A stretch of DNA of 64,000 nt from assembly GCA_019636095.1 (NCBI GenBank), contig JAHBYF010000003.1, positions 186,001 to 250,000 on the forward strand, read 5' to 3'. The position numbers and the translations under genes are program-made. The notes under the pieces are model-generated. The model saw only the letters and a program-made list of their open reading frames with translations. It made no database searches and was not told the DNA's origin. Shown here piece after piece: positions 43,042 through 50,411 of this stretch (its first letter is position 1; each line of letters begins with the position of its first letter). Source of the stretch: Hyphomonadaceae bacterium (GTDB lineage Bacteria > Pseudomonadota > Alphaproteobacteria > Caulobacterales > Aquidulcibacteraceae).

Positions 43042-44394
43042 ATGGCCTTCACCTCCAGCACCACTTCAACACGGCAAAATATAGCCGTGATCGGCTCCGG
43101 CATAGCCGGAATGTCCGCCGCGTGGCTGCTCAGCCAAAAGCATGACGTCACCGTTTATGAGAAAAATGATCGCTTCGGCGGCCATTCCAACACGGTCATG
43201 GTGAATACGAGCCTCGGGCCCACGCCGGTCGATACAGGCTTCATCGTCTTCAATGACGCTACCTATCCAAATCTTATCGCGTTGTTCGAACACCTCGGCG
43301 TACGCACGAAGGAGTCCGACATGTCGTTTGGCGTGTCGTTGCGCGGCGGCGAAACGGAATATTCGTCCGTCGACACATCTGCGTTTCTTTGCGGCGGCCG
43401 CAATCTGATGAGTCCGCGCTTTTGGTCAATGACCTGGGACCTCCTGCGCTTCTATCGCAACGCGCCGCTGCAACTGCTCGCCACGCGCGACACGATGATG
43501 TCGCTCGGAGAATACTTGAACGCCCATCGCTATGGCGCAGCCTTTCAGCGCGATCATTTGCTGCCGCAGGCCGCTGCAATCTGGTCGGCCTCGATGGGCG
43601 ACATCCATCACTACCCGGCGTGTGCGTTTGTTCGCTTCTTCGAAAACCACGGCCTCCTCAAGCTGAAAGGCCGTCCGAAATGGCGGACGGTGGAAGGCGG
43701 CAGTTTGTCCTATGTAGAGAAGCTGACGGCGCCCTACGCGGCCAATGCCCGGTTGCGTTCCGGGGCAGTGTCAGTACGCCGCGACGCATCTGGCGCCCGG
43801 GTGCGCGACGCGCGGGGCCGCGTTGACCGCTTCGATCACGTTGTCATCGCCACGCATGCCGATGCGGCATTGGCGATGTTAGAAGATGCAAGCGCGCAAG
43901 AGCGTCAATTGCTTGGCGCCTTCCGATACGCGAGGAACCGCGCAGTCCTTCACACCGATACCGCGTTCATGCCGCGCCGCCCGCCGCTTTGGGCGAGTTG
44001 GAACTATGTCGGCGACAATCCTGAGGGCGGCTGCGTCGTAAGCTATTGGATGAACAAGCTGCAGGCCATTCAAAGCGAGGAGCAAATTTTCCTGACGCTG
44101 AACCCGCGCACCGAGCCCCGTGCGGACTCGATCCTCTACGAAAACAAATACGATCATCCAGTCTTCGATGGCGCCGCCATTCGGGCGCAGGAGCAACTTT
44201 GGTCGCTACAGGGCGTGCGCAACACTTGGTTCTGTGGTGCTCACTTTGGGTCCGGTTTCCACGAAGACGGCCTGCAGGCTGGCTTGGCGGTCGCCGAACA
44301 CCTGGGCGGCGTCCGCCGCCCCTGGACGGTTGAGAATGAGTCTGGCCGCATTCACATCGGCACGCCGCAACGGGTGAAGGCAATCGCTGCATGA
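43042..44394 (+). CDS. FAD-dependent amine-oxidase-fold oxidoreductase (RpoE/ChrR regulon type)
   Basis: A 450-residue flavoprotein with dinucleotide motif AVIGSGIAGMSAAWLL, YEKNDRFGGHSNT and a C-terminal FAD motif GAHFGSGFHEDGLQAGLA. Relatives sit in RpoE-ChrR regulons and in clusters for fatty-acid methylation or furan fatty acids, where they act as desaturase-like enzymes; that role is family inference. It overlaps the following DUF1365 gene by 4 bp. No cyclopropane-fatty-acid synthase gene is adjacent. Confidence 0.9.
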   Translation: MAFTSSTTSTRQNIAVIGSGIAGMSAAWLLSQKHDVTVYEKNDRFGGHSNTVMVNTSLGPTPVDTGFIVFNDATYPNLIALFEHLGVRTKESDMSFGVSLRGGETEYSSVDTSAFLCGGRNLMSPRFWSMTWDLLRFYRNAPLQLLATRDTMMSLGEYLNAHRYGAAFQRDHLLPQAAAIWSASMGDIHHYPACAFVRFFENHGLLKLKGRPKWRTVEGGSLSYVEKLTAPYAANARLRSGAVSVRRDASGARVRDARGRVDRFDHVVIATHADAALAMLEDASAQERQLLGAFRYARNRAVLHTDTAFMPRRPPLWASWNYVGDNPEGGCVVSYWMNKLQAIQSEEQIFLTLNPRTEPRADSILYENKYDHPVFDGAAIRAQEQLWSLQGVRNTWFCGAHFGSGFHEDGLQAGLAVAEHLGGVRRPWTVENESGRIHIGTPQRVKAIAA

Positions 44395-45149
44395 ACGCCC
44401 TCTACACCGGCCAAGTTGCGCACAATCGCCCCGGCAAGCATCGGCTTCGCTATCCGGTGTTCATGCTGACGTTGGATTTGGACGAACCGTCGACCGGCTT
44501 GAAGCTTCTCAAGCATAACAGCGCGGCTCTCTTTGCGCTTTACGACCGCGACCACGCCAACCGGATCAACGCTCCCCTCAAATCGCAGATCGAAGCGAAA
44601 GTTCGTGACGCCGGCATCGCCTGGGATGGAGGGCGCATCGTGCTGCTGACGATGCCACGTTTGTTCAACTATGTGTTCAACCCGCTGAGCGTCTATTTCT
44701 GCTACCGCCGCGATGGAACAATCGCGGCCCTGGCGCACGAAGTCTCGAATACGTTCGGGGAAAGCCACTTCTACGTGCTTCCGCCACGCCTCGAAGCGAA
44801 CGGCGCCATCAGCCAATCCTGCGAAAAAGCTTTCTTCGTCTCGCCGTTTTTGGAAGGCGACCTCAGATATGAATTCTTGATCAATCCGCCCGGAGAGCGA
44901 GTCGCCGTGGCCATGATCGTGCGCCGTGGCGAAGAGGTGGCGCTGACCGCGTCGTTCGCTGGAGCGCGGCGCGAACTCGATGACGCCCAGCTCTTCCGCG
45001 CATGGCTTGGCAATCCCCTCATGACGTTCAAGGTCATCGCCGGCATTCACTGGGAAGCGTTGCGGATGTGGATCAAAGGCGTGCACTTTGTTGGCCGCCA
45101 CGGCCAGCACCGCGGGCAGCCCGAACGCGAAAAGAAAGCGGCGGCGTGA
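44391..45149 (+). CDS. DUF1365 family protein
   Basis: A 252-residue protein of DUF1365: LYTGQVAHNRPGKHRLRYPVFM-type opening (visible as RLRYPVFML), MPRLFNYVFNPLSVYFCY and HEVSNTFGE. It invariably travels with the FAD oxidoreductase above in RpoE/ChrR loci and is thought to act on lipids. The gene end lies within a bidirectional terminator hairpin. Confidence 0.9.
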   Translation: MNALYTGQVAHNRPGKHRLRYPVFMLTLDLDEPSTGLKLLKHNSAALFALYDRDHANRINAPLKSQIEAKVRDAGIAWDGGRIVLLTMPRLFNYVFNPLSVYFCYRRDGTIAALAHEVSNTFGESHFYVLPPRLEANGAISQSCEKAFFVSPFLEGDLRYEFLINPPGERVAVAMIVRRGEEVALTASFAGARRELDDAQLFRAWLGNPLMTFKVIAGIHWEALRMWIKGVHFVGRHGQHRGQPEREKKAAA

Positions 45150-45165
45150 TCGCTCACGCCGCCGC
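45138..45165. terminator. Bidirectional terminator hairpin between convergent genes
   Basis: A 12-bp perfect stem (GCGGCGGCGTGA / TCACGCCGCCGC) with loop TCGC. On the minus strand it is followed by the T-rich GCTTTCTTTT, so it should stop the DUF885 transcript; it also spans the DUF1365 stop codon. Confidence 0.75.
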
Positions 45166-45185
45166 CATGCGTTCTGGCGTTTAAC

Positions 45186-47051
45186 CTAGCTGTGGCCGGA
45201 GACGGATGCCACCCACTCGCTGACCAAGCTTTCGGTCACTGAAAGCGGAGTGGCGCCGTTGGTCAGCACAACATCGTGGAAACCCTTGATGTCGAACTGG
45301 TCGCCCAAGGTCGTGCGAGCGCTTTCGCGGATGCGATTGATGGCTTGACGGCCAACCATGTAGCCGGTCGCCTGGCCCGGCCAGACGCAATAACGCTCGA
45401 TCTCAGTCGTCGTTGACGAGACTTCGTTGCCGGTGGCCTCAACCATCGAACGAATAGCTTGATCGCGTGTCCAGCGCTTCGAATGCAGCCCGGTGTCGCA
45501 GACCAAACGTGACGCGCGGAACGCCGCCGATTGCAAATAGCCCAGACGCCCGAAGGGATCGTCATTGTACATTCCCATTTCGTCGGCGAGTTGCTCGGCA
45601 TAGAGACCCCAGCCTTCTTGGTAAGCATTGAAGCCCAGCAGTGCGCTGCGGATGAACGGCAGGCTGCCCGCTTCCTGTGCGATCGAAATCTGCCAATGAT
45701 GGCCTGGAACGCCTTCGTGATAGGTCAGCGTCGGCAGTTTGTATTTCGGCCATTCGGTCGGCGGGTCACGAAGATTGATATAGTACGAGCCCGGACGAGA
45801 CCCATCGAGCGCCGCAGCCTGATAATACCCACCAGGCGCGCCGGCTTCGGTGAATTCAGGTACGCGCTTAATTTCAAGCGCGGCACGGGCGAGAGTGCCG
45901 CACACCTCCGGCATACGAGCCGTGATCGCCGCGACTTGCGCGTTGAGGTCGGCCAGCAGCCGCGTGCGGCCCGCTTCAGTCTTCGGATAAATTTGATCGG
46001 GCCGGCGGCCAAGCGCGGTGTAGCGCTCAACCAACGTGCCGCGTGTCATGCCTTGCGCCCGGAATATGGTTTCCATTTCCGCTTGTAGTTCTTGCAGCAG
46101 TTCCAGACCCATGTTGTGGATCTCTTCGGCGGTCATCGATGTCGTGGTGTTTTGCGTTAGCGCCGCGAGGTACATTTCCTCGCCTTGCGGGAGCTTCCAG
46201 ATGCCAGCATCGGCGGTGGCGCGCGGCAGCACAGCATTCAACGCATCGATTTGACGCTGGTAGGCGGGATAAATTTCGTCGCGCACGATCGCTTCGGCGC
46301 GCTGCGTCAATGCGGTCTTGTCAGCGGCGGAAATTTCCGCCACGTCGCCGAGCTTGCCGGCGAACGCGCTGACGAGCACGTTCTCGTTGGCGCCCTTCGC
46401 GATGAAGGTGCGGAGCTGGCCGATGGCGCCAGCTTCCTGACCCTGCGCATCGCGACGCGACAGGCAGAAGTTCGGCGGGATGACGCCTGCTCCGACATCG
46501 GCGTTAAGCACCTCGATTTCCTGGTCGAGCATGTGCGCGTAGGCGGAGAGGCGCGTCAGATACGCGTCGGCTTGCTCGCGGTTCGCCACCGGATGCTGGC
46601 TCGCGAGGAAATCCGGCAATCCGGTGTAGGCGCCGGTGAGTTGCGAGAGGACGTAAGGCGCCGTCGCGCCGCCGCCGGGATCGAAGCGAGACGCGGCGTC
46701 GTTGTTCTCAAGCGCTGTGGCGACAACATCGTAGCTGACTTTGCCTTGCGACGAGAGGCTATCGCGATTGAGCGCACGAAGGTCGCTTAGCGCCCGTTCC
46801 GCCGCTGCTAGGTTGCGGGCCTTCGCTTCTTTGCTCGCGTCGCTCAGGCGATCGATGTAGCGCCCGCCGGCTTGTTCTTCCGAAACCGCGAGCGCGGTCG
46901 CGTACTCAGGGGCCTCATGGAGGAATTCCGTCGAAATGCGATCAAGCAGCGCGTTGAGTTGGGTGTCGCCACTCCCTGCAGTACGAGTGCACGCAGCAAG
47001 AACAATACTAGCCGTCGTTGCGCTAAGAAGCGCGCGCCGTGACATGTCCAT
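45186..47051 (-). CDS. DUF885 family lipoprotein, putative zinc peptidase
   Basis: A 621-residue protein. The signal MSRRALLSATTASIVLAAC combines a twin-arginine look with a lipobox. The DUF885 core carries the gluzincin-like motif HEGVPGHH near residue 430 and GWGLYAEQLADEMG downstream. The ATG at 47051 has CGGGGAA upstream; a second ATG lies 6 bp inside. Members are common in Caulobacterales and may be metallopeptidases; activity is not proven. Sits alone between two terminated units. Confidence 0.87.
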   Translation of the reverse strand: MDMSRRALLSATTASIVLAACTRTAGSGDTQLNALLDRISTEFLHEAPEYATALAVSEEQAGGRYIDRLSDASKEAKARNLAAAERALSDLRALNRDSLSSQGKVSYDVVATALENNDAASRFDPGGGATAPYVLSQLTGAYTGLPDFLASQHPVANREQADAYLTRLSAYAHMLDQEIEVLNADVGAGVIPPNFCLSRRDAQGQEAGAIGQLRTFIAKGANENVLVSAFAGKLGDVAEISAADKTALTQRAEAIVRDEIYPAYQRQIDALNAVLPRATADAGIWKLPQGEEMYLAALTQNTTTSMTAEEIHNMGLELLQELQAEMETIFRAQGMTRGTLVERYTALGRRPDQIYPKTEAGRTRLLADLNAQVAAITARMPEVCGTLARAALEIKRVPEFTEAGAPGGYYQAAALDGSRPGSYYINLRDPPTEWPKYKLPTLTYHEGVPGHHWQISIAQEAGSLPFIRSALLGFNAYQEGWGLYAEQLADEMGMYNDDPFGRLGYLQSAAFRASRLVCDTGLHSKRWTRDQAIRSMVEATGNEVSSTTTEIERYCVWPGQATGYMVGRQAINRIRESARTTLGDQFDIKGFHDVVLTNGATPLSVTESLVSEWVASVSGHS

Positions 47052-47161
47052 TGAATTTCCCCGATCAATTGTGGGTTGCCAGCCAGGCCAGCAGTTTAGC
47101 GAAACAGCCATCAGAAGCACCGGGGGTGCGACGAACGGCGTCTGCAGATACGGAGGTGAGA

Positions 47162-47506
47162 CTAGCTCTCGACTGCCGCGGGGCCAACCTCGCCGGTCCG
47201 AATCCGCGACACGCTGTCGAGATCACAGACCCAAATCTTGCCATCGCCGATCTTGCCGGTTTTCGCCGCCTGCCCAATCGCCTCGGCGATGCGTTCGACA
47301 GCCTCTGGGCCGGCGACGATTTCGAGCTTCACTTTCGGCAGCAGCTTCACCTCGTACTCGGCGCCGCGATAGACCTCTGTCTTGCCCTTCTGGCGGCCGA
47401 ACCCACGCACTTCAGAAACGGTGATACCGCCGCACCCGACTTCCTTGAGCGCATCGAGCACCGGATCCAGGCGGCTCGGCTTGATGATGGCGGTGATGAG
47501 TTTCAT
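47162..47506 (-). CDS. glnB: PII nitrogen regulatory protein
   Basis: A 114-residue PII protein: IIKPSRLDPVLDAL, the T-loop RQKGKTEVYRGAEYEV with the Tyr that is uridylylated, and the TGKIGDGKIWV ligand-binding signature. It senses ATP/ADP and 2-oxoglutarate and adjusts nitrogen assimilation. Neither amtB nor glnA is next to it, so GlnB versus GlnK cannot be settled by context. The methyltransferase gene lies 24 bp upstream. Confidence 0.92.
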   Translation of the reverse strand: MKLITAIIKPSRLDPVLDALKEVGCGGITVSEVRGFGRQKGKTEVYRGAEYEVKLLPKVKLEIVAGPEAVERIAEAIGQAAKTGKIGDGKIWVCDLDSVSRIRTGEVGPAAVES

Positions 47507-47529
47507 GGACGTGACCTCATGCCCATGTC

Positions 47530-48279
47530 TTAGGAGTCACGCTTGTTCTCGGGCAAGGCGCCATTTGGCTCAGGTTGCGATCGCTTCGGCGCTTTGGCCA
47601 AAAGGACACGTCCTTCAGAGCGCGCCGTGGTCGCATAGAGACGCTTCACCGCTTCCATCAGCACCAATCCGCCCTGCGCCGGCCAAACCAGTTCGCCAAC
47701 TCGCTCAAAGGCGTCGGCTACTCCCGCGGCCCAACGCCAAGGCGGCAGGTAAAGGGCGCGAGCCGACACCACTGGTTCAAACATCGAGTCACCAAGCAAC
47801 GAAGCAAGCTGCGTGCGTGAATACGGACGACCGTGGCCAAACGGGGAGATGTCCGACTGCGCCCAAAGGCTCCATCGGTTGGCGGCGATGACGACGAGCC
47901 GGCCCTCGGGCGCCATCACGCGCCATATCTCGCGCAGCATCGCGGGAACGGCATCGCATTCCTCGAGTCCATGGACCATCAGAACACGATCAAAGACTGC
48001 ATCAACAAATGGCAGCCGCGCCTCGTCTGACAGCGCGGTGGCGACGCGCTCGCCTGCGGGCCAAGGCTCCGCGCCTTGCGCCGCCGGCATCATTGTCACC
48101 ACACGCCTAGCGCCGGCGCGAAAGCGATCTAGGTAAGGCAAAGGATAACCCACGCCCAGGACATCGAGCCCGTCGGCATGCGGCCATAGCGACATCAAGC
48201 GCCGCGACGCCGCACGTTGGGCGGCTTCTCCCAACGGAGACGCATAGAAGCGCTGGAGTGCGAGAACATCGACGCGCAT
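47530..48279 (-). CDS. Class I SAM-dependent methyltransferase
   Basis: A 249-residue methyltransferase-fold protein: VLGVGYPLPYL in place of the usual glycine-rich loop, an acidic DAVFDRVLMVHGLE segment and the post-core WRVMAPEGRLVVI. The loop has only two glycines, so catalytic activity is uncertain. The arrangement divergent from gloB (24 bp) is frequent in alphaproteobacteria. Substrate unknown. Confidence 0.85.
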   Translation of the reverse strand: MRVDVLALQRFYASPLGEAAQRAASRRLMSLWPHADGLDVLGVGYPLPYLDRFRAGARRVVTMMPAAQGAEPWPAGERVATALSDEARLPFVDAVFDRVLMVHGLEECDAVPAMLREIWRVMAPEGRLVVIAANRWSLWAQSDISPFGHGRPYSRTQLASLLGDSMFEPVVSARALYLPPWRWAAGVADAFERVGELVWPAQGGLVLMEAVKRLYATTARSEGRVLLAKAPKRSQPEPNGALPENKRDS

Positions 48280-48303
48280 GACGAGAAAGGGCTAAGGTAG
48301 GAA

Positions 48304-49053
48304 ATGCTTCAAATCCATCAATTCCCCTGCCTTTCCGACAATTACGGGTTCCTGGTTCACGATCCCGCCACCAGCGCGACTGCCGCGATTGATACGCCAG
48401 ATGCCGAGGAAATCGTGCGCCAGGCTGAATTGAAGGGATGGCGGATTACTGACGTTTGGAACACCCATTGGCATCCCGATCACGCAGGCGGCAACGCCGC
48501 CATCAAGGCAAAGACCGGAGCAGTCGTCACAGGACCGGCTGAAGTCCAGCGCATCGGCACGCCGCCCGATCGGATCGTCGATGACGGTGACAGCATCACG
48601 CTTGGAAGTGCGAAAGCGCGGGTGCTGAATGTCGGCGGCCACACCTTGGGGCACATCGCCTACGTGTTTGACGCCGACCACGTCGCCTTCGTCGGGGACG
48701 CACTGTTCGCGCTCGGCTGCGGGCGCCTGTTTGAGGGCACAGCCCAGCAGATGTGGGCCAGCTTGCAAAAGCTAGCTGCATTGCCGAATGATGCGACACT
48801 CTATTGCGCGCACGAATACACGCAGTCCAACGCGCGCTTTGCGCTCTCCGTCGATCCGGAAAACCAAGCTTTGCGAAGCAGATCGATTGAAATCGACCGT
48901 CTTCGCTCGGCAGGCAAACCGACGGTGCCGATGACGCTCCGCATCGAGAAGGAGACAAACCCCTTCCTGCGTGCGCCGGAACTCGTGCCGGGCGTCGCCG
49001 ACTGGGAAGCATTCGCCGAGATCCGCAAACGCAAAGACAATTTCAAAGGATAA
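48304..49053 (+). CDS. gloB: Hydroxyacylglutathione hydrolase (glyoxalase II)
   Basis: A 249-residue metallo-beta-lactamase-fold enzyme splitting S-lactoylglutathione in methylglyoxal detoxification. The metal motif THWHPDHAGGN, GHTLGHIAYV, FVGDALFALGCGRLFEG and YCAHEYTQSN are complete. Length is family-typical. The gene ends just before a terminator hairpin serving the opposing gene. Confidence 0.94.
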   Translation: MLQIHQFPCLSDNYGFLVHDPATSATAAIDTPDAEEIVRQAELKGWRITDVWNTHWHPDHAGGNAAIKAKTGAVVTGPAEVQRIGTPPDRIVDDGDSITLGSAKARVLNVGGHTLGHIAYVFDADHVAFVGDALFALGCGRLFEGTAQQMWASLQKLAALPNDATLYCAHEYTQSNARFALSVDPENQALRSRSIEIDRLRSAGKPTVPMTLRIEKETNPFLRAPELVPGVADWEAFAEIRKRKDNFKG

Positions 49054-49054
49054 G

Positions 49055-49075
49055 AAAAAGCCGCCTCGTGGCGGC
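49055..49075 (-). terminator. Rho-independent terminator of the minus-strand gene at 49086
   Basis: Stem GCCGCC/GGCGGC with a four-base loop (49060-49075); on the minus strand it is followed by five T (49059-49055). It may also work for gloB from the other side. Confidence 0.85.
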
Positions 49076-49085
49076 TGCGGCGCTC

Positions 49086-49850
49086 TTATTGTTCGGGGCC
49101 CTGAACTTGGCCCATAACCACGTTGCGGATGGCGCTGGACGAAGGCCGACCGGCATAGCCGAGCTGTGGTGCGACCTGAATGATGAGCGTGTCACCACGA
49201 AGCGCGACAGCGGGCACGCGTCCGAGCCCAATAATCACGTGCCGGACATTCGTCATCGGCGCTTCTGACAGACCTTCGGCGGCGCGCTCCGCCGCATCCG
49301 TCACCACACCGGCGGCGAGAGGCGACATTTGAGCAGGCACGGTAAACATAACGGGCTGGCCGATGCTGCGCCGCGCCCGATTTTGTAGTGCACGGAAACG
49401 CGCTTGCATTTCTGCGAAGGCCAGTTCTTCCGGTGTCAGCGGCGCGACGCGCCCCTCCTCCGAGGCGGCAGCGCCTGTGCGGAGCGCCCGCGTGTAAACA
49501 ATGATGCCGCCATGCGAAGTTACGCGCAGACGGACATCGCCATTCTCGGTTTGGAAAATCTCGTCGCCGCCTGCCCCCATCGTCGGTCGTAGGACGTGAA
49601 CCTCGGGGTCGCCGTCGAACTGAACCAAAGCGGCGCGGCCGCCGGAGCGATCGAGCACAAAACGAACAGCGCCATCCGGCGTCGCGTAGCGGTTGGCGCC
49701 CACTGTGACCGGCACGAGCGGCCGGGGAGCAGAATTCGGCTGGCTTTGAGGCTGCTGAGCATGGGCGAAACCGGGCGCTGCAAGAGCCAACGCAGCGGCA
49801 ACCGCCGCGACGCCCCTCCCGTACAGACTCGGCCCGAATCCCTGGCTCAT
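49086..49850 (-). CDS. Secreted protein, possibly DUF4908
   Basis: A 254-residue protein with signal peptide ending near GFAHAQ, followed by a beta-rich region (RYATPDGAVRFVLDRSGGRAALVQFDG), a helix with many Arg/Ala (FAEMQARFRALQNRARRS) and another beta region. It looks like the DUF4908 family of Caulobacterales, stated tentatively. The start at 49850 gives the signal peptide; the frame is open further upstream (49958), overlapping the previous gene. Function unknown. Confidence 0.75.
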   Translation of the reverse strand: MSQGFGPSLYGRGVAAVAAALALAAPGFAHAQQPQSQPNSAPRPLVPVTVGANRYATPDGAVRFVLDRSGGRAALVQFDGDPEVHVLRPTMGAGGDEIFQTENGDVRLRVTSHGGIIVYTRALRTGAAASEEGRVAPLTPEELAFAEMQARFRALQNRARRSIGQPVMFTVPAQMSPLAAGVVTDAAERAAEGLSEAPMTNVRHVIIGLGRVPAVALRGDTLIIQVAPQLGYAGRPSSSAIRNVVMGQVQGPEQ

Positions 49851-49938
49851 AGGCCATGACAAGAGCGCTTCGAACCGGGCAGTATTTTGGCAGTGTTGCA
49901 GGCGTCGGGCGCCAGTGTTGCGGCAAAGCCGCACTAAT

Positions 49939-50349
49939 TCAGGCGACTTTGGTCGCATACGGCTCGGGGAGAACCTCCCGCTCCGGCTTCACCCCCGGGT
50001 CAACGAAAGGCTTTTGGGGCCCCCGCGTCTCGGTTTCGAAGGCAATTGGCGACAGCCCAAACGGCTGCTCATGCGCAATCTGCACCGCCTCGACGAGCCG
50101 CTGACGCTCAGCGTGCCGGGCCCGGCGAACAGCGCTCTCCGGCGCAGCTTCTGCGGAACTTGTGGATAACAACGGGTGGGCGCGAGGCGTATCGGCCGGA
50201 ATTTCAGGCGGGATACGCAGCACGACGCGCTGACCAGACCGCGGCGGATCAATACTTGAAAGATCGCCCGCAACGCCAGCCGCGAACGACAGCGTACTTA
50301 GACCGAGCGCCAAGGCGGCGATGCGTATGAGGTTCTGACCAGCCAACAC
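49939..50349 (-). CDS. Small secreted hypothetical protein
   Basis: A 136-residue protein with a signal peptide (LIRIAALALGLSTLSFAAGVAG) and a Pro/Glu/Arg-rich mature region without recognisable domain. It starts at GTG with no clear ribosome binding site. It lies between the M16 protease and the DUF4908-like gene on the same strand. Coding status is supported by the signal peptide and frame; function is unknown. Confidence 0.6.
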   Translation of the reverse strand: MLAGQNLIRIAALALGLSTLSFAAGVAGDLSSIDPPRSGQRVVLRIPPEIPADTPRAHPLLSTSSAEAAPESAVRRARHAERQRLVEAVQIAHEQPFGLSPIAFETETRGPQKPFVDPGVKPEREVLPEPYATKVA

Positions 50350-50411
50350 TCACATGATTAACCGAGTCGGAGGCCGCCGCCACCCGAACACGGGTGACGG
50401 CGCCTGCATGC

